Below, piece after piece: positions 56,919 through 64,000 of a stretch of 64,000 nt of DNA. The first letter of the stretch is position 1; every line of letters begins with the position of its first letter. The notes under the pieces were generated by a model that saw nothing but the letters and a program-made list of their open reading frames with translations, searched no databases and was not told the DNA's origin. Origin of the DNA: Wenzhouxiangella sp. AB-CW3 (GTDB lineage Bacteria; Pseudomonadota; Gammaproteobacteria; Xanthomonadales; Wenzhouxiangellaceae); contig NZ_CP061368.1 in the NCBI RefSeq assembly GCF_014725735.1, positions 1,875,225-1,939,224 on the forward strand, read 5' to 3'. A program made the translations under genes and the position numbers.

Positions 56919-57806
56919 TCAGTTTCGTGAACGCTTGCCCCTGGCCTTGTCCCGGTACAGCGCACGGTCGGCCAGATCGAACAATTGCCGCGCGCTGCAG
57001 CCTGGCGACCAGCAGGCCATGCCAATGGACAGTGACAGTCCGGGGCCGATCCGATGATCCCGAGTGATCGACTTCAGGCGATTGATGACGGCGTCCTGAT
57101 CCCGTGATTCGAATTCGGTCAGCACCACTGCAAACTCATCGCCACCTACCCTGAAGAGGTCTTCGTGTTCCCTCAGGCTGTTCTTCAATGCTTTGGCCAG
57201 CTTGCGCAACACTCGATCACCCGCGCTGTGCCCCAGGGTGTCGTTGATTTGTTTGAAACCATCAAGGTCGATCAACAACAGGGCTAGCGGACTACCGTGG
57301 CGCTCTGAGCGAGCCATTTCACGTTTCAGAACACGGTCGAAGGCCAGTCGGTTGCCGACTCCGGTGAGTGAATCGGTCTGGGCTTCGAGCAGGGCTTGCT
57401 GATGACAGATCGCATTGCAAAGTGGCCAACTGATGACAGCAGCAAGCTGCCTGGCTGCGTGAGCTTCCTGCAAGCCGGGCGGGAGGGGAAAGTAGATATT
57501 CAGGTCACCGATCTCCATCTCGCCGGCCTGGAGTCGAGTCCGGACCGGCACTGCCCGGGTCACGCCTGCCCGCAAACTGTTACCTTCCGAAAAAGCTTCT
57601 CCAGGACATTGTTCCAGGGCCAGACCGATCACACCCAACTCGGCGCCCAGGTGCTGCAACAGGATATGGAGCTGTCCGGTCGGGTCCAGAGTTCGTTGCA
57701 GGTCGCAGAGCAACACGTGCGAGCGCTGTACGGTCTGGACGTCTCGCGACATCAGTACCGAATGAGGTGTCCGGACTTCATTGATGGCAAGCGATTGGCT
57801 GGTCAT
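56919..57806 (-). CDS. GGDEF diguanylate cyclase
   Basis: 295 residues. N-terminal 135 may be a GAF-like sensor. The GGDEF domain (about 140-290) has DSLTGVGNRLAFD, LLLIDLDGFKQINDTLGHSAGD and RVGGDEFAVVL, all intact. No Arg-x-x-Asp inhibition site is clear. It makes c-di-GMP in the cytoplasm. Confidence 0.93.
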   Translation of the reverse strand: MTSQSLAINEVRTPHSVLMSRDVQTVQRSHVLLCDLQRTLDPTGQLHILLQHLGAELGVIGLALEQCPGEAFSEGNSLRAGVTRAVPVRTRLQAGEMEIGDLNIYFPLPPGLQEAHAARQLAAVISWPLCNAICHQQALLEAQTDSLTGVGNRLAFDRVLKREMARSERHGSPLALLLIDLDGFKQINDTLGHSAGDRVLRKLAKALKNSLREHEDLFRVGGDEFAVVLTEFESRDQDAVINRLKSITRDHRIGPGLSLSIGMACWSPGCSARQLFDLADRALYRDKARGKRSRN

Positions 57807-57937
57807 GACTCAGGAAGGTTTTTGTTATTCATGGCCAGGTCAGGAGCAAACTACGTGCCAGCTCTGAGCTGACCGCAGTCGGGGCGATTTCGCGAGAGCC
57901 AGTGCAAGCACCGGCAGGGTTCTGCCTGGCAGTGGCT

Positions 57938-57967
57938 GCCGCAGCGGCAAGCGATTGCCGCCGCGGC
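57938..57967. terminator. Hairpin after the pirin gene
   Basis: 13-bp stem with one mismatch (GCCGCAGCGGCAA/TTGCCGCCGCGGC) and a GCGA loop, ten bases past the pirin stop on the minus strand. No T-run. Confidence 0.5.
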
Positions 57968-57976
57968 CAGCAGTAT

Positions 57977-58930
57977 TCAGGGTCGCTTGATGCGGGACTG
58001 ACCTGGATCCGGCATGTTCAGAGGTGGCGTCTCGGCATGTTCGACTGCGCCGAAACGCCGCCCTGACACCCAGTCGGACGCAGCCTGCTCGATTTCTTCG
58101 GGTGTGCGTGCAACGAAGTTCCACCACAGCAGGATGTCTTCGTCAAAGGGTTCTCCCCCGATGATCAGAACCCGACCGCCCTGGCCGACCGCTACTGTCA
58201 GTTCACTGCGGCCCTGCCCGAGGTAGACCAGCTCGCCGGTCTTCAGTGGCTCGTCATCGATCAGCGCCTCGTCCTCGAGCACGATCACGCCATGTTCGAA
58301 ATCCGAATCAAGTTCCACTCTTATTCGGCCGGCCTGTCCGGCATACAGGTCAAGGGCGATCAGTGGAGAATGCACCGGCACCGGTGATGCCTGGTCGGCA
58401 TACCGGCCGACCAGCAGGGTCAGTTCCAGCCCATCGCAAGTGAGGACCGGCAAGTCCGTGAAATTGGCAAAGTCCGGGGCCATATCGCGCACTGCGTCCG
58501 GCAGAGCGATCCAGAGTTGGGCGAGTTGTACACGACCAGGCTCTGCCGGATCGGACTCCTCGGCATGCGCAATACCTCGCCCGGCGGTCATCAGGTTGAC
58601 CTGGCCCGGTTCGATCCAGGTGTTATTGCCCAGGCTGTCGGAATGACGCATCCGGCCTTCGACCATCCAGGAAAATGTTTGCAGGCCAATATGGGGGTGC
58701 GGGCCCACGGCAATGCCCTGCCCGGCGGCATATTCGAGCGGCCCCGCGTGGTCGAGGAAACACCAGGCGCCGATCATGCGTCGCTGGCGACTGGGCAGGA
58801 CCCGTCGGATGGTCATGCCCGCTCCGAGCATGGAGGTCCTTGCCGGAATTCTCTCGAAGACCGGGCAACCCGGTCGTTTCGGGCAATCGCTGGCGCGAGA
58901 GCTGTCGGGACGCGGATCAGGATTCGTCAT
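57977..58930 (-). CDS. Pirin family protein
   Basis: 317 residues from ATG 58930; the frame runs to 59122, but that part overlaps the divergent DUF4126 gene. Metal motif GPHPHIGLQTFSWMVEG, then MTAGRGIAHAEES and the C-terminal cupin end (VLIIGGEPFDEDILLWWNFVARTPEEI). Pirins bind iron in a cupin fold; some act as quercetinases. N-terminal 30 residues with two Cys are extra. Confidence 0.92.
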   Translation of the reverse strand: MTNPDPRPDSSRASDCPKRPGCPVFERIPARTSMLGAGMTIRRVLPSRQRRMIGAWCFLDHAGPLEYAAGQGIAVGPHPHIGLQTFSWMVEGRMRHSDSLGNNTWIEPGQVNLMTAGRGIAHAEESDPAEPGRVQLAQLWIALPDAVRDMAPDFANFTDLPVLTCDGLELTLLVGRYADQASPVPVHSPLIALDLYAGQAGRIRVELDSDFEHGVIVLEDEALIDDEPLKTGELVYLGQGRSELTVAVGQGGRVLIIGGEPFDEDILLWWNFVARTPEEIEQAASDWVSGRRFGAVEHAETPPLNMPDPGQSRIKRP

Positions 58931-58943
58931 GTAGAATTCCCTC

Positions 58944-59573
58944 ATGGAAGCCGTTTCCGATATTAGCGCGTTTTCTGCGGTCATGGCCGGCATCTGCCTG
59001 AGTGCCGCGGCCGGCCTGCGGGTATTCATTCCCATCCTGGCCCTGGGCCTGGCCGGCCGTTTCGAGCTGCTGCCCATCAGCGAGCAGTTCATGTGGATGA
59101 CCTCGACCCCGGTACTGACCATCGTCGGCCTGGCTGCATTGATGGAGGTCGGCAGCTACTACGTACCGCTGGTCGACAACCTGCTCGATCTGCTGGCCAC
59201 GCCCGCCGCAATGGCCGGAGGCACGGTCATAGTCTCGTCTCTGCTGCCCGAGATGAATGCCGCAGCCCAGTGGGGTACGGCGGCCGTGCTCGGGGGCGGC
59301 ACGGCCGGAGTTGTTCAGGGCTCCACCGTGCTGGCTCGGGGACTGTCGACAACTTCCACTGGGGGGCTGGGCAACTCGGCCGTATCCACTGGTGAAACGG
59401 GGGGCAGCCTGCTGGCCGTGGTACTCGCCATTTTCGTGCCCATCATTTTCGGTTTGATCGTGATCGCACTGGTCGTCTGGCTGCTGGCAGTTGCCATCAG
59501 GCAGTTCAGGAAACCACGACAGCAGCCGGGCTCTGGCCCAGATCACGGCGAACACTCGCCACCGGGGCCTTGA
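58944..59573 (+). CDS. DUF4126 membrane protein
   Basis: 209 residues with four or five helices and Gly-rich links: SAAAGLRVFIPILALGLAGRF, STPVLTIVGLAALMEVGSYYVPLVDNLLD, and STTSTGGLGN. It matches DUF4126. Divergent from pirin with 13 bp between starts, so regulatory sites overlap. Confidence 0.87.
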   Translation: MEAVSDISAFSAVMAGICLSAAAGLRVFIPILALGLAGRFELLPISEQFMWMTSTPVLTIVGLAALMEVGSYYVPLVDNLLDLLATPAAMAGGTVIVSSLLPEMNAAAQWGTAAVLGGGTAGVVQGSTVLARGLSTTSTGGLGNSAVSTGETGGSLLAVVLAIFVPIIFGLIVIALVVWLLAVAIRQFRKPRQQPGSGPDHGEHSPPGP

Positions 59574-59588
59574 TCCGCTATTCAGTCG

Positions 59589-60353
59589 CTAAACACCAGC
59601 ACTGCCACCCGCAGTGCCGGACTGACCGGCGGCGGTGTTTTCTATATCGATCTCCCCGCTGCGTATCCGGCTGAAGGTCGAGCGAAGATCCTGCATCGAG
59701 GCTTCGGGATCGGCCGGCTTGTCCAGGTCGCGACGGCCTTCACGAAACAGCCAGATGCCAAAGCCCACCAGCACCAGGCTAATGCTCAACGCCCCGCCAC
59801 CCAGCAGCAAGAGCAACATGGAAACACCGAAAAACAGCCAGTGTGCGATACCGTCGACGCCATCAATGCGGCGAGCTTGTTCGGGATCCGATGCCGAATA
59901 GGCAATCCTGACCTCGGCACCCACCTCCGGCTGGACATTCGTGCGTACCGGTGAAGCAAATCCGTACTCCACGCCATCGGCCTCGAACCGGTACAGGGGG
60001 CGATAGATGGGGCGGCCGTCAGATCCTGTTCCGCTCTGGTAGTCGGCTACCTGACCATCGGTCTCGACCTGATCGTCCCATGTTTCAGGCCACAGCGTAA
60101 TCGTGGCAACCAGAAACAAGCCAGCGGCAGCCAGTAGAATCATGTTCCCGAGAATGCCGCCCATCATGCCTTTATTCTTTCTCTTTCTCTTCTTCTTTCC
60201 CTTCTTGCGCGACTTTGAAGTAAGCGGGGACATGCCGAACAGGCCGACAAAGATCAGGACAGCGCCAGCCGCCATCTTTGCAGTTCCGCGCACGGTCGGC
60301 TCGTCCGCCCAGGCGGTACCAAGTGTATTGGTCAGGTGTTGTATTCGGGTCAT
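59589..60353 (-). CDS. DUF3592 membrane protein
   Basis: 254 residues with three helices (AAGAVLIFVGLFGMS, MILLAAAGLFLVATITLW and WLFFGVSMLLLLLGGGALSISLVLVGFGIWLF) and the DUF3592 segment DGRPIYRPLYRFEADGVEYGFASPV. A Lys/Arg-rich cytoplasmic stretch (SRKKGKKKRKRKNKG) follows helix 1. Function unknown. Confidence 0.8.
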   Translation of the reverse strand: MTRIQHLTNTLGTAWADEPTVRGTAKMAAGAVLIFVGLFGMSPLTSKSRKKGKKKRKRKNKGMMGGILGNMILLAAAGLFLVATITLWPETWDDQVETDGQVADYQSGTGSDGRPIYRPLYRFEADGVEYGFASPVRTNVQPEVGAEVRIAYSASDPEQARRIDGVDGIAHWLFFGVSMLLLLLGGGALSISLVLVGFGIWLFREGRRDLDKPADPEASMQDLRSTFSRIRSGEIDIENTAAGQSGTAGGSAGV

Positions 60354-60428
60354 GAAATCTCAGTGACGATCAGGATATTCGAAGGGTGCCTGAAATACAG
60401 CAACGCAATCAGGACTCCGATTGTGCCA

Positions 60429-61106
60429 TCACGGCACCCAGTCGTAGCCGAGATTGTTCATCTGACGAATGATCCAGCGTTGCCGTTCGAGCAGGTAATC
60501 GCCCGGTCGCGAGGCGTCAAGGCGTTTCGGCGCCGGCAGCACCGCGGCCAGCAAGGCAGCCTCGGCACGTGTCAACTCGCTCGCCGGCTTGCCAAAGTGG
60601 TGGCGTGCTGCGGCTTCGGCACCATAGAGGCCGGGTCCAAACTCCGCGACGTTCAGATAAAGCTCGAGGATGCGTTGCTTGGGGAGAAACAACTCCAGTG
60701 GCACGGTGAACCAGAACTCCAGGCCCTTGCGGAACCAGCTTCGGTGCGGCCACAGGTAGAGATTGCGGGCCAGTTGCTGGCTGATCGTGCTGGCGCCACG
60801 CAGACGCCCACCCCGGCGATGCGTCTGAACAGCGGCGTGAATTTCGCGCAGGTCAAAGCCATGATGGTGCGGAAAATTCTGATCCTCTGCCGCAATCACC
60901 GCCAGTGCAAGCTCCGGTGAGATCCGGTTGATCGGCAGCCATTGATACTGTACTGCCTCCTCCGAGCTCAAACGATGCACCAGCATGAAAGCCGATACGG
61001 GCGGGTCCAGCCAGCGCAGTGGCAGTGTCAGTGCGATGGTCAGGGTGATGACGGCCAGGGCCACGCGTATCGACCACTTGCGCAGCCAGCGCAACAACCG
61101 TTTCAT
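60429..61106 (-). CDS. mtgA: Monofunctional peptidoglycan glycosyltransferase
   Basis: 225 residues from ATG 61106 (MKRLLRWLRKWSIRVALAVITLTIALTL, one TM helix). GT51 motifs: AAEDQNFPHHHGFD (catalytic Glu), GASTISQQLARNLYLW, KQRILELYLNVAEFG and AALLAAVLPAP. It polymerises lipid II. Its start overlaps the stop of the YgfX gene by ATGA, so it belongs to the sdh operon's tail. Confidence 0.94.
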   Translation of the reverse strand: MKRLLRWLRKWSIRVALAVITLTIALTLPLRWLDPPVSAFMLVHRLSSEEAVQYQWLPINRISPELALAVIAAEDQNFPHHHGFDLREIHAAVQTHRRGGRLRGASTISQQLARNLYLWPHRSWFRKGLEFWFTVPLELFLPKQRILELYLNVAEFGPGLYGAEAAARHHFGKPASELTRAEAALLAAVLPAPKRLDASRPGDYLLERQRWIIRQMNNLGYDWVP

Positions 61107-61531
61107 GACTCTGTTCCCTGACGTAGCCTGGCTGACAATCGCCGAAACGCCGGTTCGGCCAACTGGCCGCGAAACAACCCGACCGACCGGCATTTCCTGT
61201 CCGCCACGGTTCGGCATCTGAATCCCAGAAACATGGGGCTGACAAAGCAGCCGCCCTCGAGCTGAACCAGGAATATTCTGTCTTTTCGATCCAGCAGCAG
61301 GAGGTGGTCGGGGGATTCGCGCAATACGCGCCATGGTGGCGAGAGCAGCTGCTTGACGTGCCACCCGGCGTAGGCAAGTACGACGGGCAGCAGCAACCAG
61401 AAGTTCGGTGAAAGATTGCCAAGGATCAGGCCAAACATGGCTGCCAGACCGAGCATGGCCACCACCAGTGCCGGCACGGGAGCCGACCGGATGGGCTGAT
61501 CAGCGCTGGTCCGGGCCGAATCCGAGTTCAC
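61103..61531 (-). CDS. YgfX/CptA-like membrane protein
   Basis: 142 residues from GTG 61531 with two helices (ALVVAMLGLAAMFGLILG, FWLLLPVVLAYAGWHV) and a soluble part (WRVLRESPDHLLLLDRKDRIFLVQL, GGCFVSPMFLGFRC). YgfX lies after sdhE (ygfY) in enterobacteria, as here. Overlaps sdhE by 32 bp; the start may lie further in. Some call it a toxin (CptA), others a partner of SdhE. Confidence 0.78.
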   Translation of the reverse strand: MNSDSARTSADQPIRSAPVPALVVAMLGLAAMFGLILGNLSPNFWLLLPVVLAYAGWHVKQLLSPPWRVLRESPDHLLLLDRKDRIFLVQLEGGCFVSPMFLGFRCRTVADRKCRSVGLFRGQLAEPAFRRLSARLRQGTES

Positions 61532-61760
61532 GGATATCGTCGATGATTCGGGACAGCGCCGCTTCCGGCCTGTCGCGCCCCATCAGCCAGTCCCAGATCC
61601 TGTCGTCCTCGCACTCGAGCAGGTCTTCAAAAGACTGCTGCAGTTGGGCATCGGCTTTGGTCCACCGGGTCGCCAGCCAACGCCCCAGGAGCACATCAAG
61701 CTCCTGCATACCCCTTCTGCAGCGCCAGCGTAACCGTGAGGGAATGTTGGCCTTTTCCAT
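61500..61760 (-). CDS. sdhE: FAD assembly factor SdhE
   Basis: 86 residues. RLRWRCRRGMQELDVLLGRWL carries the RGM-E motif that is needed for flavinylation of SdhA, then FEDLLECEDDRIWDWLMGRDRP. It is cytoplasmic and helps attach FAD to SdhA. It follows sdhB by 42 bp. Confidence 0.93.
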   Translation of the reverse strand: MEKANIPSRLRWRCRRGMQELDVLLGRWLATRWTKADAQLQQSFEDLLECEDDRIWDWLMGRDRPEAALSRIIDDIRELGFGPDQR

Positions 61761-61802
61761 GTGCCGATACTCGCCGATGACCGATGACGGCGCGCAGGCC
61801 GG

Positions 61803-62588
61803 TCAGAGCCCGCGTCTGGCCAGCATCATCTTCTTGATCTCGGCAATGGCCTTGGCCGGATTCAGCCCCTTGGGGCAGGTCCGCGTGCAATTCATGATGG
61901 TGTGGCAGCGATACAGGCGGAACGGATCTTCCAGGTCGTCGAGCCGCTCACCGGTTGCTTCGTCCCTGGAGTCGACCAGCCAGCGATAGGCCTGCAGCAG
62001 GATGGCCGGGCCCAGATAACGCTCGCCATTCCACCAGTAGCTGGGGCACGCTGTTGAACAACAGGCGCAGAGGATGCACTCGTAGAGCCCGTCGATATGC
62101 TTGCGGTCCTCCGGCGACTGCAACCGTTCCTTGTCGGGCGGAGCCGGACTCTGGGTTCTCAGCCAGGGGCGAATCGAGGCGTACTGGGCATAGAAGTGCG
62201 TGAGGTCGGGCACCAGGTCCTTGACCACCGGCATGTGCGGCAGCGGGTAGATCCTGACCTCGCCCTTGACCTCGTCGATGCCCTTGGTGCAGGCCAACGT
62301 ATTGGTGCCGTCGATGTTGAACGCACAAGAGCCGCAAATGCCTTCACGGCAAGACCGACGAAAGGTCAGTGTCGGGTCGATCTCGTTCTTGATCTTGATG
62401 ACGGCATCGAGCACCATCGGCCCGCAATCATCGAGATCGATGTCGTAAGTATCCACCCGCGGATTCTCGCCGCTGTCGGGATCATAGCGATAGATGCGAA
62501 ACGTCTTGACGTTCTGCGCCCCATCCGGTGCCGGAAAGTGCTTGCCCTTGGTGATGCGGGAATTCTTTGGAAGTCTGAACTGTGCCAT
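61803..62588 (-). CDS. sdhB: Succinate dehydrogenase iron-sulfur subunit
   Basis: 261 residues. [2Fe-2S] ligands in CREGICGSC and in NTLACTKG; [4Fe-4S] in [12 protein letters not shown]; [3Fe-4S] in [21 protein letters not shown]. All Cys are in place. It passes electrons from SdhA's FAD to quinone at the membrane part. Three bases separate it from sdhA. Confidence 0.97.
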   Translation of the reverse strand: MAQFRLPKNSRITKGKHFPAPDGAQNVKTFRIYRYDPDSGENPRVDTYDIDLDDCGPMVLDAVIKIKNEIDPTLTFRRSCREGICGSCAFNIDGTNTLACTKGIDEVKGEVRIYPLPHMPVVKDLVPDLTHFYAQYASIRPWLRTQSPAPPDKERLQSPEDRKHIDGLYECILCACCSTACPSYWWNGERYLGPAILLQAYRWLVDSRDEATGERLDDLEDPFRLYRCHTIMNCTRTCPKGLNPAKAIAEIKKMMLARRGL

Positions 62589-62591
62589 GGT

Positions 62592-64000
62592 TTAGTACGT
62601 CCGTGCCTTCGGCGGAATGACATCGATTTCGTCGGTGAGCGTGTACATGTGCACCGGGCGGTAATCGATGTTCGTTGCGCCAGCCTCATCCATCCAGATC
62701 AGGGTGTGCTTCATCCAGTTGTCGTCGTCACGCTCGGAGAAATCCTCTCGTGCATGGGCTCCGCGACTTTCCGTGCGGTTCTCGGCGGAAACCATGGTGG
62801 TTACGGCATTGCCGAGCAGGTTGCGCAGCTCCAGCGTTTCCACCAGGTCGGAGTTCCATACCATGGAGCGGTCGCTGACCTTGATGTCGGCGAAACAATC
62901 GTTGACCTCGGCAATCTTCTGCTTGCCTTCCGACAGGGTCTCACCGGTTCGGAACACGGCCGCATTGTTCTGCATGACCTGCTGCATGGCGTCGCGCACT
63001 TCGGCGGTGGGCGTTGAACCATCGGCATGGCGCAGGCGATCGAACTCGTCGACGATGGCATCGACACGGCCTTCAGGCAGCGGCTTGTGTGATTGACCGG
63101 GCTCGATGGTTTCACCGCAGCGTAGCGCCACGGCGCGACCGAAGACGATCAGGTCGAGCAGCGAGTTCGAACCCAGTCGGTTGGCCCCGTGAACCGAAAC
63201 GCAGGCCGCCTCGCCGATGGCAAACAGGCCGGGCACCACTGCATCCGGATCACCGTCCTTCAGGGTGACGACCTCGCCGTGATAGTTGGTCGGGATGCCG
63301 CCCATGTTGTAGTGCACGGTGGGCAGGACCGGGATCGGTTCTTTCGTTACATCCACGCCGGCGAAGATGCGCGCCGATTCGGCAATGCCGGGCAGACGCT
63401 CGTTGATCACTTCGGCACCCAGGTGTTGCAGGTTGAGGTGGATATGGTCCTTGTTCTCTCCCACGCCGCGGCCTTCGCGAATCTCGATAGTCATGGAACG
63501 CGACACGACATCGCGCGAGGCCAGATCCTTGGCGTTGGGCGCATAGCGTTCCATGAAACGTTCGCCCTCGGAGTTGGTCAGGTAGCCGCCCTCGCCTCGC
63601 ACACCCTCGGTAATCAGGCAGCCGGCGCCGTAGATGCCGGTGGGGTGGAATTGCACGAACTCCATGTCCTGCAGCGGCAGCCCGGCCCTGAGCACCATGC
63701 CGTTACCGTCGCCGGTACAGGTGTGGGCCGAGGTGCAGGAGAAATACGAACGGCCGTATCCGCCGGTAGCCAGTATGACCGCATGCGCACGGAACTCGTG
63801 CAGTGTGCCGGTGGACAGGTCCCAGGCAACTACGCCGCGGCAAACGCCATCATCATCCATGAGCAGATCGATGGCGAAATACTCGATGAAGAACTGCGCG
63901 TCGTGCTTGAGCGACTGCTGGTAGAGGGTATGCAGAATGGCATGGCCGGTACGGTCGGCAGCCGCGCAGGTGCGCTGGGCCGTACCCTCACCATAGTGCG
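62592..64000 (-). CDS. sdhA: Succinate dehydrogenase flavoprotein subunit, 3' part
   Basis: The last 469 codons; the start is beyond the right edge. [21 protein letters not shown] lies at the edge, then [23 protein letters not shown]-type [11 protein letters not shown], the catalytic arg region [25 protein letters not shown] and [20 protein letters not shown]. The C-terminus [22 protein letters not shown] is typical. The FAD-linking His is upstream of the window. It oxidises succinate to fumarate. Confidence 0.97.
   Translation of the reverse strand, partial: HYGEGTAQRTCAAADRTGHAILHTLYQQSLKHDAQFFIEYFAIDLLMDDDGVCRGVVAWDLSTGTLHEFRAHAVILATGGYGRSYFSCTSAHTCTGDGNGMVLRAGLPLQDMEFVQFHPTGIYGAGCLITEGVRGEGGYLTNSEGERFMERYAPNAKDLASRDVVSRSMTIEIREGRGVGENKDHIHLNLQHLGAEVINERLPGIAESARIFAGVDVTKEPIPVLPTVHYNMGGIPTNYHGEVVTLKDGDPDAVVPGLFAIGEAACVSVHGANRLGSNSLLDLIVFGRAVALRCGETIEPGQSHKPLPEGRVDAIVDEFDRLRHADGSTPTAEVRDAMQQVMQNNAAVFRTGETLSEGKQKIAEVNDCFADIKVSDRSMVWNSDLVETLELRNLLGNAVTTMVSAENRTESRGAHAREDFSERDDDNWMKHTLIWMDEAGATNIDYRPVHMYTLTDEIDVIPPKARTY

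Noticed and set aside
1-64000. tRNA, rRNA genes and CRISPR arrays
   Set aside because: None seen by eye; no regular spacer-repeat pattern and no cloverleaf with a TTCGA loop recognised.

Overview
The window is a high-GC, gene-dense chromosomal segment that reads like a free-living gammaproteobacterium. Succinate dehydrogenase runs sdhA-sdhB-sdhE followed by a ygfX-like gene and mtgA, which is a gammaproteobacterial order. A poly-gamma-glutamate type locus (pgsB-pgsC-pgsW), an RhlE helicase, several c-di-GMP enzymes and many secreted proteins also fit. A Wenzhouxiangella-like or Xanthomonadales/Chromatiales-related host is an inference from gene content; there is no rRNA or other marker here.

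Layout. 1-10.9 kb: the end of a NarX/DesK-type kinase and its response regulator, then small metabolic genes, secreted proteins and a twin-arginine-exported racemase, interrupted by non-autonomous elements (875-1214, 3664-3948). 11.0-12.5 kb: an IS5-family copy with a frameshifted transposase, a 31-bp inverted-repeat element and a broken DUF4124 gene. 12.9-18.7 kb: polysaccharide deacetylase, lipoprotein, CelD/BcsL-like acetyltransferase and two tandem Crp/Fnr regulators. 18.9-20.6 kb: remnant of a Mu/TniA-type transposon. 20.6-22.8 kb: DUF1801/DUF2200/DUF1579 genes, then mazEF. 23.2-31.1 kb: a mazEF ghost and a type I restriction-modification operon (hsdM-rhuM-hsdS-hsdR).

31.1-36.7 kb is the most unusual part. 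It is a minus-strand array of integron gene cassettes with no integrase in view (CALIN-like). It has two 59-bp attC sites with near-consensus core boxes, one 93-bp attC and several degenerate relatives. The cargo is brnTA, hicAB, a 130-aa orphan, and an OLD-like ATPase with a possible TOPRIM region followed by a 219-aa orphan. A 5'-intact but truncated group IIC-type intron abuts one attC. Fragments of the neighbouring pgsB 5' end have been duplicated into the array.

37.1-40.0 kb: pgsB-pgsC-pgsW without pgsA. 40-53.9 kb: S9 peptidase, c-di-GMP proteins, hydrolases, a double alpha-crystallin sHSP ended by a MITE, and a coupled glycerol-phosphate operon (GpsA-like, GDPD, FGGY kinase). 54-60.4 kb: rhlE, DUF4397, a diguanylate cyclase, pirin, DUF4126 and DUF3592. 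60.4-64 kb: mtgA-ygfX-sdhE-sdhB-sdhA, with sdhA running off the right edge.

Two families of small inverted-repeat elements recur. One shares its termini and YTAR target duplication with the resident IS5 copy. The other has TA duplications. A chimera of the two lies after rhlE.
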